NCBI RefSeq assembly: GCF_003949795.1
Contig: NZ_RPRY01000002.1
Coordinates: 1-64,000, forward strand
DNA: 64,000 bases
Source: Streptomyces sp. WAC06614
Lineage (GTDB): Bacteria > Actinomycetota > Actinomycetes > Streptomycetales > Streptomycetaceae
Reading direction: 5' to 3'
Shown here: piece after piece, positions 7,421-14,969 of the stretch
Layout of the letters: each line of letters opens with the position of its first letter
Position numbering within the stretch: position 1 is the stretch's first letter
The notes under the pieces: generated by a model
Told to the model about the DNA's origin: nothing
Database searches by the model: none
What the model saw: the letters and a program-made list of their open reading frames with translations, nothing else
Made by a program: the position numbers and the translations under genes

Positions 7421-9715
7421 ATGTCTGCCACTGAACCCGAAGGCGCACCGGCGCCCCGTGCCGGCCGGCGACGGCGGACCGTCCGCCTGCGCACCCTGCT
7501 GATCTGCCTGGCCGTCGTCCCCACCGTGGCGATGGCGACCCTGACCGGACTGGTCGCCCAGCGGCAGCTCGCGCAGGCCGAGCACCTGCGGACCCACGTG
7601 GCGGACGGCCGGCGCGTCGGGGAGCCGCTGTTCCGACTGCTCGGCACGCTCCAGGCCGAACGCCGCGTCACCGCCGCACGTTGGGCCGGCACCCCCGTGC
7701 CCGCCAGCGAGCAGCGCGACGGACGCGCCGCCACCGACCGGGCCGCGGCCGAGTTCCGCCGGTCCACGGCCGTCGGCCCGCACCGTGCCCCGGACGTGAC
7801 CCGGCTGCTGACCGAGGTGACCGCCGCGCTCGACGGCCTGACGGCCCAGCGCGACCGGGTCGACGCGAAGGGCGGCGGCTCCGAGAAGGCGCTCGGCTAC
7901 TACACCGACGTCATCGACCGGATCATCCGGCTCTACCAGGACGGGTTCAACCACTCCGAGGACGTCGAGCTCTCCCAGGAGAGCCGCGTGGTCGTCGCCA
8001 CGCTCGCGGCGGCGGAGATGGTCTCCCGCGAGGACGCCTTCCTCGCGCTCGCCGGGCCCGGCCGGGAACTGAGCGCCGCCGGCTTCTCCGCCTTCCTCGA
8101 CGCGGTCGGCGCCCACCGGTACCTGTACGAGTCCCACGTCGTGCCCTACCTGCCCACCGAGCAGCGCGAGTTCTACGGGCGGATCACCAGCTCCAACGCC
8201 TGGCTGACCAAGCTGAGCATCGAGGGCGCGGTCGCCTCCGAGCGCAAGGACCTGGAGACCGGGGTGCGGCTGCCCGCGCAGGTGGCCGGCTGGCCGGCCG
8301 CGTACCAGCAGTTCGCCCCGCAACTGGCCCAGCTCACCGCCGATCGCGGCCTGGCCCAGCTCGCCCACGCCGACGCACGGGCGGACGCACTGGAGGACGA
8401 GGTCTACCGGCTGGTCGGCCTCAGCGTCGCGATCCTGCTGCTGGTCGCGGGCGTCGTCGTGCTCACCACCCGCTCGGTGCTGCGCCGCCTCGACAGCCTG
8501 CACCGGCGGACCGTCACCATCGCCGAACGGACCCTGCCGGACGTCGTGGAGCGGCTCCACCGCGGCCAGCCGGTCGACGAGGCGGCCCTGCCCGTCGTCC
8601 GCGGCGAGCAGGACGAGGTCGGCCGGATCAGCGACGCCTTCGCCCGCGCCGTGGCCGTGTCCGTCGACGGGCACCGCCAGCTCGCGGCCGAGCGGCACGG
8701 CTTCGGCCTGTTCGCCTCCGGCATCGCCTCGCGCACCGGCAACCTGGTCAGCCGTCAGCTGAGCCTGACCGAGGACCTCCAGGACGCCTTCGGCCACGAC
8801 GAGGCGCTGCTCGCCGAGTTGATGCGCGCCGACCAGCTCACCGTCGGCATGCGCCGGCAGATCGAGAACCTCCTGATCCTCGCGGGCGGCGAGATCCCCG
8901 ACCCGCACACCGAGCCCATGCGCATCGCCGACCTGCTGCGCGAAGCCGCGGCCGAGGTCGAGGACTTCCGGCGCATCGAACGCCAGGCCCTCGACGAGGC
9001 CACCGTGGAACCCCAGGTGATCAGCCAGATCAGCCATCTGCTGGCGGAACTGCTGGACAACGCCACCCGGTTCTCCCCGCCGCGGTCGAAGGTGGTCATC
9101 CGCGCCGAGGTGGTCGCGGACGGGCTGTCGGTCGAGATCGAGGACCGCGGGCCCCGGGTGTCCGCCGCCAGCTACGAGGAGATGAACCGGCGACTGCACT
9201 CGGCCCCGCCGTACGCCGTCCTCGCCGAGGAGGCCCACCGGCTCGGCCTGTTCGTGGTCGGCCACCTCGCCGACCAGCTCGGCGCCACGGTGACCCTGCG
9301 CCGCTCGGTCTTCGGCGGCACCTCGGCCGTGGTGGTCCTGCCCGGCTCGCTGCTGGCCTCGCAGCACGCCAAGGCCCCGCGCCGCACCCAGGCCCCGGAC
9401 CCGGAGCCGCTCCCGGCCCGCACGCCGGAGCCCGTGGCCGCGCCCGCGCCCGTACGCGCCCCGGCGCCGGTCCTGCTGCACACCGCGGCCGGGCTGCCGG
9501 CCCGCCGGGCGGCGGGCACCGACGAGGGCGCCCGTCCGGGCCTGCCCCAGCGCGTGCCGCAGACCCATATGACGGAACAGCTCCGCGAGCCGCGGACGCC
9601 CGAGCCGGAACCCCGCCCCGACACCGAGACGCCCGAAGAGGTGGCAGACGCCTGGGCGGACTACGAAGAGGGGACCCAGACAGTGGAAATCGAGCTGCGA
9701 CAGGAACAGCCATGA
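7421..9715 (+). CDS. cvnA: Conservon sensor histidine-kinase-like protein (CvnA)
   Basis: A 764-aa membrane protein, first gene of a four-gene conservon. TM1 lies at about residues 25-45 and TM2 at about 329-351; between them is a nitrate/nitrite-sensing-type helical domain. After TM2 come a HAMP-like segment (DEVGRISDAFARAV), a dimerisation region and an HATPase_c domain with N-box ELLDNATRFSPP (about residue 545). The tail is proline-rich and ends in acidic sequence. The dimerisation helix reads ADQLTVGMRRQIENLLILAG; relatives I know have DHLATRMRR there, so Gln472 stands where that His is expected and no other H-box is evident. Phosphotransfer may be absent. It overlaps cvnB by 4 nt (ATGA). 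Confidence 0.9.
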   Translation: MSATEPEGAPAPRAGRRRRTVRLRTLLICLAVVPTVAMATLTGLVAQRQLAQAEHLRTHVADGRRVGEPLFRLLGTLQAERRVTAARWAGTPVPASEQRDGRAATDRAAAEFRRSTAVGPHRAPDVTRLLTEVTAALDGLTAQRDRVDAKGGGSEKALGYYTDVIDRIIRLYQDGFNHSEDVELSQESRVVVATLAAAEMVSREDAFLALAGPGRELSAAGFSAFLDAVGAHRYLYESHVVPYLPTEQREFYGRITSSNAWLTKLSIEGAVASERKDLETGVRLPAQVAGWPAAYQQFAPQLAQLTADRGLAQLAHADARADALEDEVYRLVGLSVAILLLVAGVVVLTTRSVLRRLDSLHRRTVTIAERTLPDVVERLHRGQPVDEAALPVVRGEQDEVGRISDAFARAVAVSVDGHRQLAAERHGFGLFASGIASRTGNLVSRQLSLTEDLQDAFGHDEALLAELMRADQLTVGMRRQIENLLILAGGEIPDPHTEPMRIADLLREAAAEVEDFRRIERQALDEATVEPQVISQISHLLAELLDNATRFSPPRSKVVIRAEVVADGLSVEIEDRGPRVSAASYEEMNRRLHSAPPYAVLAEEAHRLGLFVVGHLADQLGATVTLRRSVFGGTSAVVVLPGSLLASQHAKAPRRTQAPDPEPLPARTPEPVAAPAPVRAPAPVLLHTAAGLPARRAAGTDEGARPGLPQRVPQTHMTEQLREPRTPEPEPRPDTETPEEVADAWADYEEGTQTVEIELRQEQP

Positions 9716-10116
9716 CGACGACCTCCCACGACATGATCTACAGCGTCCTGGACAACAATCTGAGCCGGATCGCCGGCATCGAGGGCGCGGTGCTGCTGTC
9801 CAACGACGGCATCAGGCTCAGCGACTACCGCCTCGACCGGGACCAGGCCGAGCGCATCGCGGCCGCCTCCTCCGGGGTGGCGGCCACGATGAAGGCGATA
9901 TCCCGCGAGATCGACGGCGGCCGGGTGATCCGCCAGCTCGTCGAGATGGACGACCGCTACCTGTGCATCGTCGGCTGCGGCGAGGGCAGCACCCTCATCG
10001 TGGTCACCTCCCGCAAGGCCCGCCTCGGGGAACTGGGCGGCGAGGCGGTCCGCACGGCCCAGGCGCTCGGCGAGTGGTTGGGCACCCCGGAGCGCGTCCA
10101 GCCGCACGCGTCGTAA
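9712..10116 (+). CDS. cvnB: Roadblock/LC7 domain protein (CvnB)
   Basis: A 134-aa roadblock/LC7 protein, the second conservon component. In characterised conservons CvnB binds the kinase-like protein and the small GTPase at the membrane. The sequence has the expected pattern: an N-terminal helix (DMIYSVLDNNLSRIAGIEGAVLLSNDGI), a central AAASSGVAATMKAIS helix, and strands RYLCIVGCGEGSTLIVVTS. Its ATG overlaps the cvnA stop (ATGA) and its TAA overlaps the next ATG by one base, so the genes are tightly coupled. Confidence 0.93.
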   Translation: MTTTSHDMIYSVLDNNLSRIAGIEGAVLLSNDGIRLSDYRLDRDQAERIAAASSGVAATMKAISREIDGGRVIRQLVEMDDRYLCIVGCGEGSTLIVVTSRKARLGELGGEAVRTAQALGEWLGTPERVQPHAS

Positions 10117-10658
10117 TGCCGGACGACACGCCGGACGCGGCGGAGCACCCGACGCCCGCCGCCACCGACGCCCGGGCGCCGCAGGACCAGGCCCACGGCG
10201 AGGACGCCGGCGAAGGCGCGCGGGCCGAGGAAGGCGTCGCGCCGGCCGGGGAGGGCGTCGCGCCGGCCGGGGAGGGCACGGCGGCGGCCGGGGAGCGGTT
10301 GCCGGCGCGCCCGCCTCGCGGACGCCGGACCCGGCTGTACGCCCTCACCGACGGCCGTACCGCCGCCCCGCACACCGTCCTGACGATGGACACCACCATC
10401 ACGGCGGCGGTGGACCCGGGCGCCGACAGCAGCCTGCCCTCCGAATGGCGGGCCGTGCTCGCCCTGTGCCCCTCGCCCGACGGGCGGGCGGTCGCGGAGC
10501 TCGCGGCCCGGATGCACATCCGGCTCACCCCGATGACGCTGCTCCTCGGCGAACTCGCCGACCGGGGGCTGATCCACCACCGGGCGCCCTTGGCGGGCGC
10601 CGAGACCAGCAATGTCCACCTGCTCAGGAGAATCAGGGACAACCTTGCCCGGATATGA
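10116..10658 (+). CDS. cvnC: DUF742 conservon protein (CvnC)
   Basis: A 180-aa DUF742 protein, third conservon component. The C-terminal half carries the domain: RTRLYALTDGRTAAP, then a winged-helix-like segment (AELAARMHIRLTPMTLLLGELADRGLIHHR) and a basic end. The N-terminal 60 residues are low-complexity and acidic, with a short repeat GVAPAGEG present twice and a third diverged copy. ATG 10116 shares its first base with the TAA of cvnB. The role of DUF742 proteins is poorly defined; they occur almost only in this operon type. Confidence 0.9.
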   Translation: MPDDTPDAAEHPTPAATDARAPQDQAHGEDAGEGARAEEGVAPAGEGVAPAGEGTAAAGERLPARPPRGRRTRLYALTDGRTAAPHTVLTMDTTITAAVDPGADSSLPSEWRAVLALCPSPDGRAVAELAARMHIRLTPMTLLLGELADRGLIHHRAPLAGAETSNVHLLRRIRDNLARI

Positions 10659-11250
10659 CACCTCTGCGCCCCAGGCGGCCCCCGTCAAGATCCTCGTCGC
10701 GGGGGGATTCGGGGTCGGCAAGACCACGCTGGTCGAGACGATCTCCGAGATAGCGCCGCTGCGCACGGAGGAGCGGCTGACGTCCGCCGGGGTGGGCGTG
10801 GACGACCTCGACGGCATCGAGTCCAAGGCGGTCACCACGGTGGCCATGGACTTCGGCCGGCTCACCCTGGACGACGCCGGTGTGGTCCTGTACCTGTTCG
10901 GCACACCGGGCCAGGAGCGGTTCTGGTTCATGTGGGACGACCTGCTCAGCGGCGCCCTGGGCGCGATCGTCCTGGTCGACACCCGCCGCCTGGACCGCAG
11001 TTTCGCGGCCGTCGACTTCTTCGAGAGCCGCGGCCTGCCGTTCGTGATCGGCGCGAACTGCTTCCACGGCGTCCAGCCCTACACCGCCGAGGAGATCGCG
11101 GCGGCCCTCCACCTGCGCGACCCGGCCACCCCGGTCCTGATGCTGGACGCCAGAAACCGCCCCGACGTCCGCGACGCCCTCCTGGCCCTGCTGGACGTCC
11201 TGATCACCGAGGCCCCGGACACGGAACCGGAGCCGGCGGTCACGAGGTGA
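10645..11250 (+). CDS. cvnD: Conservon small Ras-like GTPase (CvnD)
   Basis: A small GTPase of about 201 aa, the output component of the conservon. G1 is GGFGVGKTT and G3 is GTPGQERF; the G4 region reads IGANCFHG rather than NKxD, as in other CvnD-type proteins. I place the start at TTG 10645 because AGGGA lies about 5 nt upstream and only 14 nt overlap cvnC; ATG 10612 (11 codons longer) is the alternative, with a weaker site. The 3' end overlaps the convergent lipoprotein gene by 11 bp. Confidence 0.9.
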   Translation: MPGYDTSAPQAAPVKILVAGGFGVGKTTLVETISEIAPLRTEERLTSAGVGVDDLDGIESKAVTTVAMDFGRLTLDDAGVVLYLFGTPGQERFWFMWDDLLSGALGAIVLVDTRRLDRSFAAVDFFESRGLPFVIGANCFHGVQPYTAEEIAAALHLRDPATPVLMLDARNRPDVRDALLALLDVLITEAPDTEPEPAVTR

Positions 11251-11932
11251 TGCGGGGCGAGGTCGGGACGAAGCGCTGGTTCTCGTAGGTCCAGACCGTG
11301 GTGGCGCGGCCCTGGGGGCAGCACGTGGGGTCCTCCGGGTGGTACCAGTGCTCGGTCACGGTGGCCCGTCCCGGGCCGAGGACCACGCCGCCCATCCGCG
11401 TGGTGGCCACCCCCGACGGACGCTGCCGGGCGGTGAGCGAGCCGAGGGCCACCAGTCCGGCGGCGGAGCGGCCGAACACCACGTAGCCGAAGACGAGTTG
11501 TCCGGAGGCGGTGCCCCCGCCGTTGTCGCAGCTCACGCTGATCGCCGCCTCGTCGCGGCCGTCCCCGTCGAGATCGCCGTAGGTCACCTCGGCGTACCGG
11601 AACACGTGGACCGCTCCCCAGGTGCGGGAGTGTTCCTTGACCTGGTCCGAGTCACTGGACCGGACCAGGCCCGGTACGTCGCAGTACTCGCCCGGGAACG
11701 GCGTGGAGGCCCAGTCCACTTCGTGCAGGTCGCCCGGGGCCGGTCCGACGACGGCCGCGGAGGCCGTCGGTGATGATCCGGTGGGGGGCACGGCAGCCGC
11801 CGGGGACGACGGGGCGGGCGCCGACGGCGGGCCGGCCGAGATCCGCGGGGACGCGCCGGGGCCCCCGCACCCCGCGCTCAGCAGGAGGAGTCCCATGAGG
11901 CCCGTCGACGCGAACCGCTTCCCGATGGTCAT
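11240..11932 (-). CDS. Secreted lipoprotein with an FG-GAP-like segment
   Basis: A 230-aa predicted lipoprotein. The signal peptide ends in LLLLSAGC, a lipobox with the acylated Cys near residue 22, followed by a Pro/Ser/Ala linker to about residue 65. The mature part contains VTYGDLDGDGRDEAAISV, an integrin-type DxDxDG calcium motif also found in FG-GAP repeats, and a cysteine pair (DPTCCPQG). ATG 11932 has a strong GGAAGGAG site. It lies 28 nt after the TIR-WD40 gene on the same strand, so the two are probably co-transcribed. Function unknown. Confidence 0.82.
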   Translation of the reverse strand: MTIGKRFASTGLMGLLLLSAGCGGPGASPRISAGPPSAPAPSSPAAAVPPTGSSPTASAAVVGPAPGDLHEVDWASTPFPGEYCDVPGLVRSSDSDQVKEHSRTWGAVHVFRYAEVTYGDLDGDGRDEAAISVSCDNGGGTASGQLVFGYVVFGRSAAGLVALGSLTARQRPSGVATTRMGGVVLGPGRATVTEHWYHPEDPTCCPQGRATTVWTYENQRFVPTSPRITS

Positions 11933-11960
11933 CCGTGATCTCCTTCCGTCGTCCCGCCAC

Positions 11961-14813
11961 TCACGCGCAGGGCGGGTCGTAGGCGTGCTCGGGCAGGTAC
12001 TGCACCCACTGTTCGGGCGTGATCCTCGGGGACTGGGCGCACAGCCGTCGCAGGATCGCGTCCCGCTCGACGGACCACAGTTGCACCTCGTCCGCCCGGC
12101 TGACCGCCAGCAACCGTCCGTCCGGACTGAACGCGACCGTCGCCGAGGAGAGCAGCCCGCCACCGCTCAGTGACGTGAGCTCCACCAAGCGGTCCGGGGC
12201 AGAGACGTCCCACAGCCGGACACGCCCGTCCTCCGCGGCGCTGGCGGCCAGGCTGCCGTCGGGGTGGACGGCGAGTCCGACGACCGGACCGGTGTGCATG
12301 GTGGAGGTGCTCCTGCGGCTCGGCCGCGGGGTTCCGGTCTCCCATACCGAGACGGATCCGTCGACGGCACCGACCAGGAGGCGTCCGTGCGGGCCGAACG
12401 CCAGCGAGGTCACCCGCTGTCCCGGACCGACGTCTCCTGCGGGGCTCGGCGCCGCTCCCTCGCCGAGCCGCCACAGCCGGGCCGCACCGTCCTTCGTCAG
12501 GGTCGCCAGCACGGTGCCGTCCGGGCTGAACGCCAGGGTCTGGCTGCCCATGGCCTCTGTTCCGGCGAGGCTGGCGCGCTGTACCGGCTTCGTGCGGTCG
12601 CCGACGTCCCACAGCTGTACCGGTCCGAACATGCTCTGCACGGCCAGTAAGGGTTTCCCCGGGGCGAAGACGATGCTCTGGGCCCCGTCGGACCGTGTCA
12701 CTGCGGGGGTCAGCGAGCGTGGGTGCGCCGGGTCCCCCACGTCCCACAGCACTACGGGAAGCCCGGAGGCCAGGGTGTGCCCGTCGGGCCCGAAGGCGAC
12801 AGCCTGCCCGCCGACGTTGAACGTCTCCAGGGTGGCCAGGGGCCGCTGCGTGTTCCGGCCGTCGGTGCGCCACAGGGTGGTGGGGTGACCGGCGGCCAGG
12901 AGCCGGCTGTCCGAGCTGAAGGTGGGAGGAGCGGAAGCGGGTGCGGGAAGGGTGGTGAACGCCGAGGTCCGCTCGGCTCCGGACACCGGCCAGAGCCGGA
13001 CGGCGTTGTCGCTCGGCCGACCGTCCTCGGCGTTCCGCGATCCGCCGTAGGCGCCGACGGTGGCCAGCAGTCGCCCGTCCGGGCTGTAGGCGGCTGCCGA
13101 GACGTCATCGCTGTGGCCACCCAACCGGGCGCCGGCACGAGGACGCAGCGGGTCGTACACGTCCCACAGGGCGATGACGCCGTCTCCCGCCCCGGTGGCC
13201 AGGCTCCTGCCGTCCGGGGCGAAGGAGACGGTGCCGTGGGCGACTCCCTTGGCCGACCCGAACAGATCGGGTCGGACGGCCGGGTGGGCAGGGTCCGAGA
13301 CGTCCCAGAAGCGGACGTTGCCTTGACCGGCTCCGAAGGCCAGTGACTGGCCGTCGGCACTGAACGCGCCGTGGGAGAAGAGGTTGTCGTACGGCACGGC
13401 GAGCGTGGAGACCTGACGGAGCGGAAAGGCCCCGGTCGGCCCGGCCCCGGCCTCCTCCTGCTGTCCCGCCCCGGGGACCGTCCACAGGTGCAGGAGCTGG
13501 TTCTTCTCACGGGTGGCGAGCAGCCGGCCGTTCGGGGCGACGGCCACCAGGTCCCCGGGCAGCCTGCCGAGGACCACCGGGCGGGCGGGGTCCCGGACGT
13601 CCAGTACGGCACCGCCGTACTCCGTGGACACGAACAGCCTGTGATCGGGGGTGAACACGAGGGAGTCGGTGCTGTCGGGCAATGCGTGGGATCCGGTGCT
13701 CGTGGCGAGGATCCCGAGCTGCCGGGGTGAGCCTCCGGTAGCAGCGTTCGCCGTGTCGAACAGCCGGACCTCGCCGTGCACGTCGCCGGTCGCCAACAGC
13801 GCGCCGTCCGGGCTGAATGCGAGCGCCCGTACCGAGCGGTCGGGCACCTCCAGAGTGGCCCGCACGGTGAGGGATTCGGGATCGAACAGTCGCACCCCGT
13901 CGTCGGCCACGGCCAGGAGCCCCGTGGCGCTGAAGGCGATGCCGTGGCCGTCGCCCCGCAGGTGCAGGACGCGGGGCAAGGAGGCGCTGTCGACGAGGGC
14001 ACCGAGGACCTCGGGTGTGGGCGCCAGCCGGTAGGCCTGGACCAGTAACTGACGTGCCAGGTCCGGTTGCCCGTCGCGCAGCGCCGCCGCCTGTGCCACC
14101 AGTTGCCGGGACTGGGCGACCAGGGTCTGGGCACGGGCGTTGTTGCGCTGGAGGTAGGCGATGACGCCGCCGGTCACGGCGGTCAGCAGGAGTACGGTCA
14201 GTAGGACGACGGTGGCCTGCACCATGCGGACGGTCCGCCGGTGCTGGCGGACGTGGGAGCCGATGAGCTCGTCCTTGGGCCGTCCGGTCAGCGGCGCGAC
14301 GAACTCCGCCACGCACTCCAGCAGCCGCGGGTTCGCGGAGCTGGCCTGTTCCGGGGTGCGAAGCCAGCGCAGGTCCACCCAGCGCGGCTCCGCGGCGAAG
14401 GCCCCGCTGATCTCCTCGCGGGGCAGGGCGTCGGTCCGCGACCAGTCGAACTCCGTCCGCTCCGCGTCCCACGCCAGCGTTCCGTCCGTCCAGGCGATGA
14501 GCAGGGTGTCGGTGGAGCGGTGGGTGCGCCACCACCGGATCTCCTGCCGTACCCACGGAGACTGCGCCGCCCGTGGGCAGGCCAGCACCACGAGCCAGCG
14601 CGACGCGGCCAGCCCCTGCTCGATCTCCCGCCACAGGTGCGGGCTGGCGCCGAGGTTGGTCTCGTCGCGGAACAGCCGTAAGCTCCGCGGCCGGTACCAA
14701 GGCCGGTCGAAGCCTTGGAGGTGGCCCTGGAACGCCTTTGCGACGGATTTGTCCCAGGCGTGACTGTACGAGATGAACGCGTCGTACGCCTGCTGATGTC
14801 CTCGCTCGACCAC
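11961..14813 (-). CDS. TIR domain - transmembrane - WD40 repeat protein
   Basis: A 950-aa protein with three parts. Residues 9-115 form a TIR domain (YDAFISYSHA, RLFRDETNLGASPHLWREI, SRWLVVLACPRAAQSPWVRQEI); Glu91 of SPWVRQE is at the position of the NADase glutamate of active TIRs. A single membrane helix lies at about 199-220, so the TIR domain is probably cytoplasmic. Residues about 280-950 are at least a dozen WD40-type repeats (many FSPDG/FAPDG and VRLWDV units), enough for two propellers, predicted outside the membrane. Start GTG 14813 with AGGGGG upstream. In bacteria TIR proteins often act in phage defence by consuming NAD; that role is inference here. A lipoprotein gene follows. Confidence 0.88.
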   Translation of the reverse strand: MVERGHQQAYDAFISYSHAWDKSVAKAFQGHLQGFDRPWYRPRSLRLFRDETNLGASPHLWREIEQGLAASRWLVVLACPRAAQSPWVRQEIRWWRTHRSTDTLLIAWTDGTLAWDAERTEFDWSRTDALPREEISGAFAAEPRWVDLRWLRTPEQASSANPRLLECVAEFVAPLTGRPKDELIGSHVRQHRRTVRMVQATVVLLTVLLLTAVTGGVIAYLQRNNARAQTLVAQSRQLVAQAAALRDGQPDLARQLLVQAYRLAPTPEVLGALVDSASLPRVLHLRGDGHGIAFSATGLLAVADDGVRLFDPESLTVRATLEVPDRSVRALAFSPDGALLATGDVHGEVRLFDTANAATGGSPRQLGILATSTGSHALPDSTDSLVFTPDHRLFVSTEYGGAVLDVRDPARPVVLGRLPGDLVAVAPNGRLLATREKNQLLHLWTVPGAGQQEEAGAGPTGAFPLRQVSTLAVPYDNLFSHGAFSADGQSLAFGAGQGNVRFWDVSDPAHPAVRPDLFGSAKGVAHGTVSFAPDGRSLATGAGDGVIALWDVYDPLRPRAGARLGGHSDDVSAAAYSPDGRLLATVGAYGGSRNAEDGRPSDNAVRLWPVSGAERTSAFTTLPAPASAPPTFSSDSRLLAAGHPTTLWRTDGRNTQRPLATLETFNVGGQAVAFGPDGHTLASGLPVVLWDVGDPAHPRSLTPAVTRSDGAQSIVFAPGKPLLAVQSMFGPVQLWDVGDRTKPVQRASLAGTEAMGSQTLAFSPDGTVLATLTKDGAARLWRLGEGAAPSPAGDVGPGQRVTSLAFGPHGRLLVGAVDGSVSVWETGTPRPSRRSTSTMHTGPVVGLAVHPDGSLAASAAEDGRVRLWDVSAPDRLVELTSLSGGGLLSSATVAFSPDGRLLAVSRADEVQLWSVERDAILRRLCAQSPRITPEQWVQYLPEHAYDPPCA

Positions 14814-14907
14814 ATCGCCCCCTGGGTCCCCCGTCCGGGCAGCCCTCCGGACGGGGGACCCACCGTAGTCCCCCGGCAGGCCGGCTCGGGGGCGTACGGC
14901 GAAGAAG

Positions 14908-14949
14908 GGGGAGGCTGCCTCCGACCCCCCGGTCGGAGGCAGCCTCCCC
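14908..14949. terminator. Strong 19-bp hairpin after the metalloprotease gene
   Basis: GGGGAGGCTGCCTCCGACC (14908-14926) pairs perfectly with its complement at 14931-14949, leaving a CCCC loop. It lies 21 nt past the stop of the reverse-strand protease gene and upstream of the TIR-WD40 start, so it likely ends protease transcription and insulates the next operon. Confidence 0.85.
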
Positions 14950-14969
14950 TGTTGTGGGGGGCGTGCGGG

